A program made the position numbers and the translations under genes. A stretch of DNA of 64,000 nucleotides, taken from Gemmatimonas sp. (GTDB lineage: Bacteria > Gemmatimonadota > Gemmatimonadetes > Longimicrobiales > Longimicrobiaceae). The stretch is from assembly GCA_009380025.1 (NCBI GenBank), contig WHSP01000007.1, positions 1-64,000 of the forward strand, in the 5' to 3' direction. The notes under the pieces are model-generated. The model saw only the letters and a program-made list of their open reading frames with translations. It was not told where the DNA came from and did no database searches. Shown here one piece after another: positions 27,522 to 38,446 of the stretch. Position 1 is the first letter of the stretch. Every line of letters starts with the position of its first letter.

Positions 27522-28190
27522 TCAACCCTCCGCCGCCCGACGGAGTCGAGCGATGTTCTCGCGGACGCTTCTCTGGGGGTTGTACACTGCAGACCCCGCA
27601 ACGACCACGGTCGCGCCGGCGTCGACCACCTGCGCGATGTTCGACTCCCCTACCCCGCCGTCGACCTGTAGCTCCACCTCTTCCTGCCCAACGTCCTCCA
27701 ACATCTGACGAACCCGTCGGATCTTCGCGAGCGATTGCTCGATGAACCGCTGACTCCCGAACCCGGGATTCACGGACATCATGAGAACGAGATCGACAGA
27801 CGGGAGGATTTCCCTGATCGACTCGACTGGGGTGCCCGGATTGACCGCGACCCCTGCCTTCGCGCCGGTCTCGTGGATCGATTGAATCGTGCGGTGGAGA
27901 TGAGGGCACGCCTCGACATGTACGGTCAGGAGATCGACACCGGCATCCCGGAAGGCGCCGATGTAGCGCTCAGGCTGCTCGATCATGAGGTGGGCGTCGA
28001 TCGGCAGCGAGGTGGCCGCGCGCGCCGCGGCGGCGATCAGCGGCCCGATCGTGATGTTGGGCACGAAGTGCCCATCCATGACGTCGAGATGAATCCAATC
28101 CGCGCCACCTTCCTGAGCTTCGGTGATCTGCTCGGCGAGCCTGCCGAGGTCGGCCGTGAGGATGGAGGGAGCAATCCGAACGCGCGTCAT
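27522..28190 (-). CDS. rpe: Ribulose-phosphate 3-epimerase
   Basis: 222 residues, normal length. [31 protein letters not shown] (catalytic Asp and metal-binding His), [24 protein letters not shown] and VDGGV are all present in order. It interconverts ribulose-5-phosphate and xylulose-5-phosphate in the pentose phosphate pathway. The ATG overlaps the stop of rpiA by four bases, so the two isomerases are cotranslated. Confidence 0.96.
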   Translation of the reverse strand: MTRVRIAPSILTADLGRLAEQITEAQEGGADWIHLDVMDGHFVPNITIGPLIAAAARAATSLPIDAHLMIEQPERYIGAFRDAGVDLLTVHVEACPHLHRTIQSIHETGAKAGVAVNPGTPVESIREILPSVDLVLMMSVNPGFGSQRFIEQSLAKIRRVRQMLEDVGQEEVELQVDGGVGESNIAQVVDAGATVVVAGSAVYNPQRSVRENIARLRRAAEG

Positions 28191-28897
28191 CGCGGCGACT
28201 CCGGCTCGCGGCGGAGAACCTGAACGCCATCCTGACCGGCGACGACGACGTCAGTGGCCAGATCGAGGAAGAGACCGTGTTCCATGATCCCCGGTCGAGA
28301 GTCGAGGGTGGCAGCGACATCGCGGGGGTCGAGAATGCGGCCCCCAAAGTCGCAATCGAGGATGAAATTTCCACCGTCCGTGACGAAAGGCTCACCACTG
28401 GGGCCTTTCCGAAGTCGAGGTTTGGCGGAGAGCTCGCGAAGAAACGGCACCTGAATGCCCAGGCCGAAAGGATCGATCTCAACCGGCAGTGGAGCGCGTT
28501 CGCCGAGGTGATGCACGCGCTTCGATGCGTCGGCGAGAATTACGACCCGCTTGGAGGCGACCGCGATCAACTTCTCCCTGAGCAGTGCACCGCCGAGCCC
28601 CTTGATCAAGTCGAGGTTTGGATCGAACTCGTCCGCGCCGTCCAGTGTCAGGTCGACCATCGGATGGTCGCGAAGCGTCGAAAGGGGGATCCCGAGCTCC
28701 AGCGATTTACGCCGGGTATCCTCGGAGGTCGGTATGCCGATGACCGAGAGGAGTTGTCCGCCCCGACGCGCGTCGGCGATGGAATCCAGCAGATACCGAA
28801 CCGTCGAGCCGGTGCCGAGGCCAACCACCATTCCATCCTCGATCCAGCGGGCCGCGTGGAACGCGGCCGCACGCTTGAGTTCTTCGTTCGTCGCCAC
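28187..28897 (-). CDS. rpiA: Ribose-5-phosphate isomerase A
   Basis: 236 residues. The motifs are [36 protein letters not shown] (catalytic Asp) and [14 protein letters not shown]. It isomerises ribose-5-phosphate and ribulose-5-phosphate. Overlaps rpe by four bases (ATGA). Confidence 0.96.
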   Translation of the reverse strand: MATNEELKRAAAFHAARWIEDGMVVGLGTGSTVRYLLDSIADARRGGQLLSVIGIPTSEDTRRKSLELGIPLSTLRDHPMVDLTLDGADEFDPNLDLIKGLGGALLREKLIAVASKRVVILADASKRVHHLGERAPLPVEIDPFGLGIQVPFLRELSAKPRLRKGPSGEPFVTDGGNFILDCDFGGRILDPRDVAATLDSRPGIMEHGLFLDLATDVVVAGQDGVQVLRREPESPR

Positions 28898-29012
28898 GTA
28901 TCCCCGCAGGGGTTGGAAGGCTGTTGAGCACAGTCTTCAAGGAAAGTGGATCAAAAATAGGGTCGGGCTCGAGATGAGTCGATGCCAGGGAAGGTCGGGC
29001 GTCGATCGGCAG

Positions 29013-29045
29013 AATGAGAAAGGGGCACCCCGAAGGAGTGCCCCT
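29013..29045 (-). terminator. Rho-independent terminator after polyproline outer-membrane protein gene
   Basis: On the minus strand GGGGCACTCC-TTC-GGGGTGCCCC forms a 10-bp stem (29022-29044, one G-T pair) followed by TTTCTCATT. Confidence 0.8.
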
Positions 29046-29070
29046 GTCACTGCGGCCTGGCTGAAGTCGA

Positions 29071-30246
29071 TCAGCCGCGCGGGCGAATGGCAGCCCGCGG
29101 CTGGTACGGCTGGAGCTCGCAACCAGGTCGAACCGAGACGTAGACGACGTCGTACGGTTCCTGCCGTCCGGTCTCGGCGAAGAGCGGAGTGCCCTCGACA
29201 TCGCCGACCACCTGAACCTGCGCCGGCTGAATAACACGCGTCACACCGAACTTGACCCAGGTTCGGTCGTTGAACGCCATCGTGTCCGACTGGATGAACC
29301 AGTTGGCACCGGCGGCGTAGTTCGGAGCAGTTGCCGGATGGACCTGGGCAAACGCCTGGCCATCGATCACCGTGTCACTCGTCTCAGGACGGAATGTTGC
29401 CGCTACCGTCTGCAGCTGTCCACCCTCCACTACGCACACCTCGATCTCCCGCTCAGCCGGAGGCGGTGGCGGAGGCGGTGGCGGTGGCGGTGGCGGTGGC
29501 GGTGGCGGAACTGGCACCACCGGCGGCGCCAGCGAACCAAAGCCGAACTTCACACCCAAGACACCACGGGTCGTGACGGCGAACTTGTCCTCACCGGCGT
29601 TCGCGTCCTCTGAAACGTGCACGGGTGAGTCATACCCATGTACGCCGAGCTCGGCGAAAACGCCGATGTTGTCCGCCAGGGACATCAGATCGCCACCGAT
29701 GCCGACCGTGCCCTGCCCCACCGTCGCATAGCCTGGCTGGAACGAGAGACAGGCACCCTCCGGTACGTACTCGGGAACGCATCGGAACTCGTCCCCGGGC
29801 AAGGGCTCGGGATTCCCGGCGACATTCGCGAGCAGGATGCCGCCACCCAGCCAGAAGTACAGCGAAGACATCAGGTTCCCCATGTCCGACGTTCCCCACC
29901 AGGGACGCAGGACAACCCCGAGGTCCAACAGGTAGTTGTTGACGGGAAACCCATCCTCCAGGCTCTCCAGACTAGTATCGGAGTGCGGGAGTTTCGTCGG
30001 CATGTAGCCGGCGTGGAAGCGGACGCCGAACATCTCGGACGTCCAGAGTGTTGAAGTCAGTCCAAAGATCGGGCTCAGCCCGACCCCGAAACTCTCACCG
30101 CCGGAACCCTCCAGCCAGGAGGAGGTCCATGCGCCGCCGCCGTAGAGGCCAAGGTCGAAGCGGGAGGCGGCGGCTTCCTGAGCCTCCGCCGTGCTTGCCC
30201 CGGCGACCAATACGGCCGCTGTTGCAAATGCCAATAGACGTTTCAT
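29071..30246 (-). CDS. Outer-membrane beta-barrel protein with polyproline linker and extra C-terminal domain
   Basis: About 391 residues from MKRLLAFATAAVLVAGAST, a clear signal peptide; GAGAGGA four bases upstream supports this ATG over one at 30297. Residues about 30-240 have alternating barrel-like strands (FDLGLYGGGAWTSSW, VRFHAGYM, TRGVLGVKFGFG). A run of about 17 prolines follows, then a 130-residue domain (EREIEVCVVEGGQLQTVAAT, NDRTWVKFGVTRVI) of no family I recognise. A terminator lies just downstream. A role at the cell surface is inferred from the architecture only. Confidence 0.75.
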   Translation of the reverse strand: MKRLLAFATAAVLVAGASTAEAQEAAASRFDLGLYGGGAWTSSWLEGSGGESFGVGLSPIFGLTSTLWTSEMFGVRFHAGYMPTKLPHSDTSLESLEDGFPVNNYLLDLGVVLRPWWGTSDMGNLMSSLYFWLGGGILLANVAGNPEPLPGDEFRCVPEYVPEGACLSFQPGYATVGQGTVGIGGDLMSLADNIGVFAELGVHGYDSPVHVSEDANAGEDKFAVTTRGVLGVKFGFGSLAPPVVPVPPPPPPPPPPPPPPPPPAEREIEVCVVEGGQLQTVAATFRPETSDTVIDGQAFAQVHPATAPNYAAGANWFIQSDTMAFNDRTWVKFGVTRVIQPAQVQVVGDVEGTPLFAETGRQEPYDVVYVSVRPGCELQPYQPRAAIRPRG

Positions 30247-30927
30247 CGAGTCCTCTCGGAACCTGATTGTGGTAAAAGCTCGTTTCCCGCCAGCCACGGG
30301 AAGCCGAATACCAACCGCGCGGCACCTTACAAGTTTAGTGCCACTTACTGCTCGTTCTTGTTGCTTTCCAACCGCGGGTCCTTCTTCACCTTACTCACCA
30401 CCTCCTTTCGAATCAGAATCCGGCGAGAACGGCCGCAAACGATAGTTCCTGGGTCATGAGAAATGACCACCCCGGTGAACGGTTCACGAGCCACGTCGAA
30501 CCGCCCCTTTGCGGCGGAAAAATTCCCGACCGACGTTGGTTCACCTGCCGATGGCCGCTAAACCGCGGAAAATACCCATCCCTCGTGCTCGGGTGCATCC
30601 ATTGATTCGCTCCGAGGTGACCCGAACCGCCCGATCTGCGGGACAGTCCGGGGATCCGACAACGGGCAACGTTGGTGTACATCATCTGTCCGCTCATTGA
30701 ATGAGCGGGGTGCCGCCGACGGGTGGCCACTGCCCGGGCGGGAATCTACCCTATTCCAAGAAACGAACGAAAGCCTTGGAAACTGTCGCCAACCTTCGCG
30801 TCAGCCAACCCTTGGCGAGAAGCGTGTGATCCCGTCGGGTAACACATGCCCCCACCATAAGGCTTCATGCGCTCGAGCGCGATGGTCGCATGCCATCAGC
30901 GCTGGTGACGAGCCCGCGGCGAGGATT
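30247..30927. other. Long intergenic region, no recognised gene
   Basis: About 680 bases. I looked for tmRNA, RNase P, SRP RNA and riboswitch signatures and saw none. The right half holds a perfect dyad, CCGCTCATT/AATGAGCGG with one base between the arms (30690-30708). TTGTAA with a possible TATTCG -10 (minus strand, roughly 30305-30333) may be a promoter for the outer-membrane protein. Confidence 0.4.
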
Positions 30928-31611
30928 CTACGACGGAACGTCGCCCGTAGCCATGTTGTGCTCGGCTTCCTCCAGAGCGGCCTCGTTCGCGATGGCTGGC
31001 AGTGGCGGCAGTACCTGATCGGCGACCAGCCGGAGGGCACGGTTGTAAATCACGTCCGAGGGGCCCTCCGGGAGCTGCATGGTGTCGACATAGAGCTCGA
31101 CCGCCTCCGGTTCGTCGATCTCGTCGAGGGAACGGACGAAGAGGAGTGCATTCTCGACGTGTGTCGCGAGTAGTTCGTCTTCAGTCCGAGCCGCCGCGAG
31201 GCTGATCCGGTGTCGCAGATCTTCCTGAACACGACCACGAACGCGGCGGCGCAGTCGAGAGAAGAGGGCGTCTGCTCTGGCCTGTGCTCCGTTGGACTCG
31301 GCCGGCTCTTCTTCCTGCTCTTCCCTCTCGTGCATGAGCTCCGTCTCGGTCAGCGGCGTTCGGGTCGCGCCATCGCGACGTCCCAGCTCTGCGAGGGCCC
31401 GGCTGCCCACGTTCCGCGCCTGCTCCGGACTCAGACGCAGGATGCGCACGTAGATGTCGAGAGCGTCGTCGAAGGGGACTCGATCCGCGATCAGGTCGAC
31501 GAGTGCGAGCACGTGTTGAACGTGGGCTGCCAGGATCCGCTCCTGGCAGACCGCGGTAGTCAGGTCGACCTGTCGCTGCCGGGCGCGAGGCGAACTCTTC
31601 ATCAAAGCCAC
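30928..31611 (-). CDS. Unrecognised helical protein with internal duplication
   Basis: About 227 residues. The GTG at 31611 has GGAGG six bases upstream and is preferred to the ATG nine bases later. Two related helical blocks are visible: one around LAAHVQHVLALVDLI ... ALDIYVRILRLSPEQA, the other around LATHVENALLFVRSL ... AVELYVDTMQLPEGP, each ending in a Ser/Asn-Arg-Ala-Leu turn. An acidic linker (HEREEQEEEPAES) lies between them. There is no signal, membrane helix or catalytic motif. Function unknown; cytoplasmic. Confidence 0.7.
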   Translation of the reverse strand: MALMKSSPRARQRQVDLTTAVCQERILAAHVQHVLALVDLIADRVPFDDALDIYVRILRLSPEQARNVGSRALAELGRRDGATRTPLTETELMHEREEQEEEPAESNGAQARADALFSRLRRRVRGRVQEDLRHRISLAAARTEDELLATHVENALLFVRSLDEIDEPEAVELYVDTMQLPEGPSDVIYNRALRLVADQVLPPLPAIANEAALEEAEHNMATGDVPS

Positions 31612-31745
31612 AGAGCACCTCCGAGACGGGCTCGTGAATCGGTTGAAATCGGCCCGCAAACACTTCAACGGAGAAGCCTGGAAACGGTTTAGCGGGCTGC
31701 ACTTGAGAGCGCAATTTCCATTCCGATCAGCGGCGCGAAACTGCA

Positions 31746-31793
31746 AAGAGAAAGCCGCCCAAAGCCCCTTCGATCGAAGGGGACGAGCGGCGT
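31746..31793 (-). terminator. Rho-independent terminator after secG
   Basis: On the minus strand CCCCTTCGATCGAAGGGG makes a strong stem with an outer GCCGC/GCGGC pairing, followed by TTTCTCTTT. It lies about 40 bp past the secG stop and closes the glycolytic gene run. Confidence 0.75.
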
Positions 31794-31835
31794 CTGAACG
31801 ATGTCACCAACGCGATGCTGGCTGCTTCGGGCTCG

Positions 31836-32225
31836 CTATTGACCTTGAGGCGTCTCGGTCGGGGCTGCCTCCGACGACGGAGGCGGAGCGGTCTCGGGCT
31901 CCCCGGCGGGCTGCAAGGTTCCCGGCAGAGCTGGCGAGGTCGGTGCGGGTGCGGATGGAGCCACGCCCCGGAGGATCGACTCGGACTGACCAGCCCCACC
32001 TGCGAGCAAGGAGATCGCGAAGGACAGCGTCAGAAAGATGCCACCCGTCCACCACGTAGCCTTCGTGAGCAGCGTCGCTGCCTGACGGCTACCAAACAGG
32101 GTATCAGAACCTGCACCGGCCGCCCCCATCGCGGCCAGGCCACCACCCTTTCCTGCCTGGAGCAGCACGATCACCGTCAGGAGGATGGCGTCGAGCAGCA
32201 GCAGGGCCAGTAGAAAGTAGTACAC
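31836..32225 (-). CDS. secG: Preprotein translocase subunit SecG
   Basis: About 129 residues from the GTG at 32225 (VYYFLLALLLLDAILL). Two membrane helices flank the conserved cytoplasmic loop VLLQAGKGGGLAAMGAAGAG and SDTLFGSRQAATLLTKATWW. The long Pro/Ala-rich C-terminal tail is beyond the core family. SecG aids SecYEG protein export. It follows tpiA at the end of the gap-pgk-tpi run, a common bacterial order. Confidence 0.92.
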   Translation of the reverse strand: MYYFLLALLLLDAILLTVIVLLQAGKGGGLAAMGAAGAGSDTLFGSRQAATLLTKATWWTGGIFLTLSFAISLLAGGAGQSESILRGVAPSAPAPTSPALPGTLQPAGEPETAPPPSSEAAPTETPQGQ

Positions 32226-32297
32226 GAGGCACTTCGCTTTTCCGGTAGTACACGTCGACCACAAGCGTCCGATTGTACCGCCGACCCTACCGTAATG

Positions 32298-33059
32298 TCA
32301 AGATGGGATGGCACAGATTCGGGCGAAGGTGGAGGGCTCGAGACTGGCTCCGCCAATGAGAAGACCATCGACCTCGGGGGCAGCGAGCAGGTCCGGCGCG
32401 TTCTCTTGCTTGACGCTACCCCCGTAGAGGATCGGGATGGCAGACGCGGCGGAGCCGAAGTGCTTGGCCAGGACCTCGCGGACGTGGAGGTGCATCTCGG
32501 CGGCATCGGCGGGCGAGGCGGTTCGACCGGTGCCGATCGCCCAGACGGGTTCATATGCAATGAGGACTCGCGACAACTCCATCTGAGAGAGCGTGCCGGC
32601 GACCGGCTCGAGCTGCCCGGTCACGACACCCTGGGCAGCCCCCGACTCTCGCTCCTCGATGGTTTCGCCGACGCAAAGGATGGCGGAGAGTTCGGCGTCG
32701 AGGACCGCGCGCACCTTCTTGACCGTCTCCTCGATCGATTCGCCGAAAACGTGACGGCGCTCGCTGTGACCTACCAGGGCCAGCTGGGCTCCCGCCTCAT
32801 GTGCGAGTGGCGCCGAGATCTCGCCAGTGAAGGCGCCGCGCGACTCCCAGTAGACATCCTGGACGCCCGCGAGGATGTCTGTTCTCGTGGCGATCACCTC
32901 TACCGCTGCCGCCAAGGAAAGCGACGGAGGGAAGATGGCGATGGTCCCGACGTGATCGGCGGGCACCTCCGGAAGCAGAGCACGGAAGAAGGCACGGGTC
33001 TCCTCGGGCCCGTGGTTGAGCTTCCAATTGCCGGCGATCACCGGGGTCTGGATCGTCAC
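32298..33059 (-). CDS. tpiA: Triosephosphate isomerase
   Basis: 253 residues. AGNWKLNHG (substrate Asn and Lys), LVGHSERRHVFGE (catalytic His), AYEPVWAIGTGRTASP (catalytic Glu and flexible loop) and ILYGGSVKQENA are present. It interconverts dihydroxyacetone phosphate and glyceraldehyde-3-phosphate. Four-base overlap with pgk. Confidence 0.97.
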   Translation of the reverse strand: MTIQTPVIAGNWKLNHGPEETRAFFRALLPEVPADHVGTIAIFPPSLSLAAAVEVIATRTDILAGVQDVYWESRGAFTGEISAPLAHEAGAQLALVGHSERRHVFGESIEETVKKVRAVLDAELSAILCVGETIEERESGAAQGVVTGQLEPVAGTLSQMELSRVLIAYEPVWAIGTGRTASPADAAEMHLHVREVLAKHFGSAASAIPILYGGSVKQENAPDLLAAPEVDGLLIGGASLEPSTFARICAIPS

Positions 33060-34279
33060 GATACCGACTCGTTGGCTGCCGAGAGCGCGTCCACTCCGGG
33101 AAGTGCCTTGCCCTCGAGGAACTCGAGGGAGGCGCCACCCCCCGTCGAGACGTGGGAAACCTGGTCCTGGAGGCCGAGCTCGAGCAGGGCGGCGGCCGAA
33201 TCACCGCCGCCGACGACGGTCACGGCCCCTAATCGGGTCGCTTCGACCAGGGCCCGGGCCACACCCTCCGTGCCGTGCCGGAACTCGGGTATCTCCGCGA
33301 CTCCCATCGGTCCGTTCCAGAGGACGGTTCGAGCTGAGCGTACCGCCTCCGCATAGCGTGTGACCGTCGCTGGGCCGACATCCAGCGCCATCCGGCCGGC
33401 GGGAATCTGGTGGCTCGGGACGACCCTGGTTTCGGCGGCGGCCTCCATTTTCCGGGCGATGATGACATCGTCCGGGAGCGTGAGCTGGTCGCCTGATCGA
33501 TCGAGGAGCGAGGCCGCCATATCGACGCGGTCATCCTCGACGAGCGAGCTTCCCGTTTCGTAGCCGAGTGCGCGGAGGAAGGTATTGGCCATCGCTCCCC
33601 CGATCAGGAGACGATCGGTCTTGGGAAGCAGGGCTTCGATGACGTCGATCTTGCCGGAGATCTTGGCGCCGCCGAGGATCGCCACGAAGGGCCGCGCCGG
33701 GCTTTCCAACGCGCCGCCAAGGTACTCGAGCTCTCGCTTCATCAGGAGGCCCGCGACGGCCAGCCCGCCGCGCTCTCGGACGCGATCGGCGACGCCGGCG
33801 GTCGATGCGTGGGCGCGGTGGGCTGCACCGAAGGCGTCGTTTACGTACAGGTCGCACAGCTCGGCCAGCTCCGCGGACATCTCCGGATCGTTCGCTTCTT
33901 CCCGCGCATCGTAGCGGGTATTCTCGAGGAGGATGACTTCGCCGTCGGCGAGTTCTCGGGTAGCCGCGATCGCATCGCGTCCCGTCGTCGATTCGACGAA
34001 ACGCACTGGTTCCCCCAGCAGATCCGACAGGCGGTTCGCTACAGGTCGGAGCGACATCTCGGGTACACGCTTGCCCTTGGGGCGGCCGAAGTGGGCAACC
34101 AACACGATCCGGGCACCCATCTCGATCAAGCGCCTCAGCGTTGGCAACGTCGCGCGGATCCTGGAATCGTCGGCGACCTCGAGCCGGTCGTCGAGGGGAG
34201 CATTGTAGTCTACCCGCACCAGAATACGCCGCCCCCGAAGATCGTCGTCGGACAGATCATCGAGCGTCACTTTGTTCAT
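33056..34279 (-). CDS. pgk: Phosphoglycerate kinase
   Basis: 407 residues. The N-terminal motif [31 protein letters not shown], the [12 protein letters not shown] block, [13 protein letters not shown] and the C-terminal nucleotide region [15 protein letters not shown] with [13 protein letters not shown] are all present. It makes ATP from 1,3-bisphosphoglycerate. Preceded by gapA with a 186-bp gap and overlapped by tpiA. Confidence 0.97.
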   Translation of the reverse strand: MNKVTLDDLSDDDLRGRRILVRVDYNAPLDDRLEVADDSRIRATLPTLRRLIEMGARIVLVAHFGRPKGKRVPEMSLRPVANRLSDLLGEPVRFVESTTGRDAIAATRELADGEVILLENTRYDAREEANDPEMSAELAELCDLYVNDAFGAAHRAHASTAGVADRVRERGGLAVAGLLMKRELEYLGGALESPARPFVAILGGAKISGKIDVIEALLPKTDRLLIGGAMANTFLRALGYETGSSLVEDDRVDMAASLLDRSGDQLTLPDDVIIARKMEAAAETRVVPSHQIPAGRMALDVGPATVTRYAEAVRSARTVLWNGPMGVAEIPEFRHGTEGVARALVEATRLGAVTVVGGGDSAAALLELGLQDQVSHVSTGGGASLEFLEGKALPGVDALSAANESVS

Positions 34280-34465
34280 CGGCGCGGGATCAGGAGGCTG
34301 CTGATGAGCCGGCTTTCAGCGAAGACCACGAGAGGTCGTGGAGGTCAACGCGTGCGACGAGCCGCGCCGGAGGCGTACTCGTGTGCGGCGCAAGGAGAGG
34401 CGAGGAGGCGTGCGCCCGAAGGAAGCATCGGTACCTACGCAGAGATGCTCGACTTATCAACGGCC

Positions 34466-36290
<1,825 letters not shown>

Positions 36291-36313
36291 CAAATCGTCT
36301 CGAGCGGTCGGCG

Positions 36314-37153
36314 TCAACGGGGAGGAAGGGCGGCCCGCATCGCGGCGAGAGGCGCGGGACATCCCCACCATCGCTCAAACGAAGCCGCACCCTGGAAGAG
36401 GAGCATATCGAGTCCATCAGCAGCGGGGATTCCCCGCGCCTCGAACGATCGGATCCAGGGTGTCCCGACGGGCGAGTAGACCAGATCGAGGACCGCGGCG
36501 GTCCGTGGTGTCGAGTCGGGATCGCTCGGAAGGGGGTCGTCGGGCCGCAGGCCGAGGCTGGTGGCGTTCACGATCAGGTCGAACGATTCGGTCGAAAGGG
36601 TCGCGAGGTCCGGGGCGGTACGAAGTCGGGACGTGGCGTCGGCGAAACGGCGTACCAGGTCAGCGGCTCGGTCGGCCGAGCGGTTGACGACGACGACTTC
36701 GGCAGCCGAGTCCTCGACCAGCGCACAGACAACCGCTCGGGCCGCGCCGCCGGCACCGAGCAGCAGCACTCGGGAGCTCGTTAGGGCATGTCCCAACAGC
36801 CGTTCGGCGGCTCGGCGGAAACCGACGACATCGGTATTGTCACCCCACAGCTCCCCATCCTCGAGCCAGTAGGTGTTGCAGGCGTCAGTACGATGGACGG
36901 CGGATGTCTTCCGCTCGACCACCCGGGCCGCCAGCTGCTTGTGGGGAACCGTGATGTTGCCCGCTCCGCCGGCCCTTCCGATCCCGATAAGAGCACCGGG
37001 AAGGTCCGTGGCACTGCATCGCAGGGCGACATAGACGCCGTCGACGCCGGCGGCCGCGAAGGCGGCGTTCTGGAAAGAGGGTGAGAGCGAATGGGAGACC
37101 GGATCACCGAGCAGAGCGACGAGGCGTGTCGCCGGGGAAGTAGTGGGGGTCAA
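36314..37153 (-). CDS. aroE: Shikimate dehydrogenase
   Basis: 279 residues. LLGDPVSHSLSPSFQNAAF binds shikimate, NITVPHKQLAARV carries the catalytic Lys, NTYWLEDGELWGDNTDVVGF carries the Asp, and LLLGAGGAARAVVCAL is the NADP motif. It reduces 3-dehydroshikimate in aromatic amino-acid synthesis. The start overlaps the phosphatase gene by four bases. Confidence 0.96.
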   Translation of the reverse strand: MTPTTSPATRLVALLGDPVSHSLSPSFQNAAFAAAGVDGVYVALRCSATDLPGALIGIGRAGGAGNITVPHKQLAARVVERKTSAVHRTDACNTYWLEDGELWGDNTDVVGFRRAAERLLGHALTSSRVLLLGAGGAARAVVCALVEDSAAEVVVVNRSADRAADLVRRFADATSRLRTAPDLATLSTESFDLIVNATSLGLRPDDPLPSDPDSTPRTAAVLDLVYSPVGTPWIRSFEARGIPAADGLDMLLFQGAASFERWWGCPAPLAAMRAALPPR

Positions 37154-37650
37154 GGTTCGACGACCAAGGCGATTCGATCGACAGTCTGGGCGACCAGGCG
37201 CTCGAGCTCGGCCAGCGTCGAGCGATACGCGGCGCGACCGCCCCCGAACGGATCCGACACCGGGAAGCCCCTTCCGTCGGTTCCCGCCACGAAATCACCG
37301 AGCAGGGCGGCTTTGTGGACGCCTCCGAGGTCCTCGATCAGGTCGAGGTGCGACGGGCTCATCACCAGGATCAGATCCGCCCACGCGACCAGCGAGGGAT
37401 CTAGTTGGGTCGCACTGTGGGGCGTGAGGTCGAGGCCGATGTCCCCGACGCTCGACACTGCCTGCTCGCTCGCGGGCGTCCCAGCCGTCGCCGCGACGCC
37501 CGCAGAACGCAGGGCGACGTTTTGCCAGCCACGAAGGTCGATCTCCCTCCGGGCGAGCACCTCCGCCATCGGTGACCGGCAGGTGTTACCGGTACAGACG
37601 AATAGAAGGTTGTAGGTCGTGGGCTCGGCGCGAGCCGCCTCTGTCTCCAT
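37150..37650 (-). CDS. Low-molecular-weight phosphatase, protein-arginine-phosphatase (YwlE)-like
   Basis: About 166 residues from METEAARAEPTTYN. The P-loop reads LLFVCTGNTCRSPMAEVLA: the CX5R catalytic motif with Thr before the second Cys, the variant found in YwlE-type phospho-arginine phosphatases. The catalytic Asp is in VSDPFGGG near residue 135. No McsB kinase is encoded in the window, so arginine specificity is inferred from the P-loop alone. It lies between ispD and aroE, with a four-base overlap onto aroE. Confidence 0.85.
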   Translation of the reverse strand: METEAARAEPTTYNLLFVCTGNTCRSPMAEVLARREIDLRGWQNVALRSAGVAATAGTPASEQAVSSVGDIGLDLTPHSATQLDPSLVAWADLILVMSPSHLDLIEDLGGVHKAALLGDFVAGTDGRGFPVSDPFGGGRAAYRSTLAELERLVAQTVDRIALVVEP

Positions 37651-37693
37651 TCCGCTCCTCACCGCTCGAGCACACCGCCAGGATGACTGGGGC

Positions 37694-38392
37694 TCACAGC
37701 GCCGGCAGGGGCAATCGTTGCGCCAGTAGCTCCGCAACGGACAGGTCGAATGAGGTGGTGACTTTCAGGTTCGACATATCACCCTCGATGACATGAACCG
37801 TATGACCATAACGCTCGAAGAGCCCCGCGTCATCCGTCGTGACGATCCCATCGATCCGGGCACGGTCGTGGAGCTCCTTGAACAGTGCGAAGGGAAACGC
37901 CTGCGGGGTCTGGATGCGAAGGAACCGGCGCCGGTCCGGGGTTCGGCTCACGTTGCCGGTCTCGTCCACTTCTTTGAGGGTGTCGGCGACTGGGATCCCG
38001 GGGACGACACCAACGCGAGGGTCGGCCGCGATCACTCTGTCGATCAGGGAACGGCTTGCCAGCGGCCGGGCTCCGTCATGCACCAGAACGCGGTCGAACT
38101 CGTCGAGCGATTCGGCACCGGCGCGTACGGAATCGGCGCGTTCACAACCGCCGCCGACGAGATGGAGCGGCAGACGGCGGAGCCAGTGCGGAGGATCATC
38201 CATGTCCTCGGGCGGCACGACGACGGTCACGCGATCGACCCGCGGGTGTTCGAGGAAGGGAGCAACGGACCACGCCAGAAGTGGAATGCCGCGCAAGGGC
38301 AGGTATTGCTTCCTCACTTCGGATTCACCGAAGCGGCGGCCAGAGCCGGCAGCGACGACGATCACTGCGATTCGAGAAGACCGATCAGTCAC
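37694..38392 (-). CDS. ispD: 2-C-methyl-D-erythritol 4-phosphate cytidylyltransferase
   Basis: 232 residues. VIVVAAGSGRRFGESEVRKQ is the CTP-binding start, VLVHDGARPL the metal-binding block, and IQTPQAFPFALFKELH the typical C-terminal motif. It transfers CMP to methylerythritol phosphate, the third step of non-mevalonate isoprenoid synthesis. Confidence 0.95.
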   Translation of the reverse strand: MTDRSSRIAVIVVAAGSGRRFGESEVRKQYLPLRGIPLLAWSVAPFLEHPRVDRVTVVVPPEDMDDPPHWLRRLPLHLVGGGCERADSVRAGAESLDEFDRVLVHDGARPLASRSLIDRVIAADPRVGVVPGIPVADTLKEVDETGNVSRTPDRRRFLRIQTPQAFPFALFKELHDRARIDGIVTTDDAGLFERYGHTVHVIEGDMSNLKVTTSFDLSVAELLAQRLPLPAL

Positions 38393-38446
38393 GAGAATGC
38401 GGTGGGCGAGCGACCACTTCGGTGCCGGTCTGGTACTCTTTCGGCC

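Noticed and set aside
29338-29613. Gly/Trp/Arg-rich plus-strand frames
   Set aside because: They are translations of the polyproline codon array of the outer-membrane protein gene in other frames.
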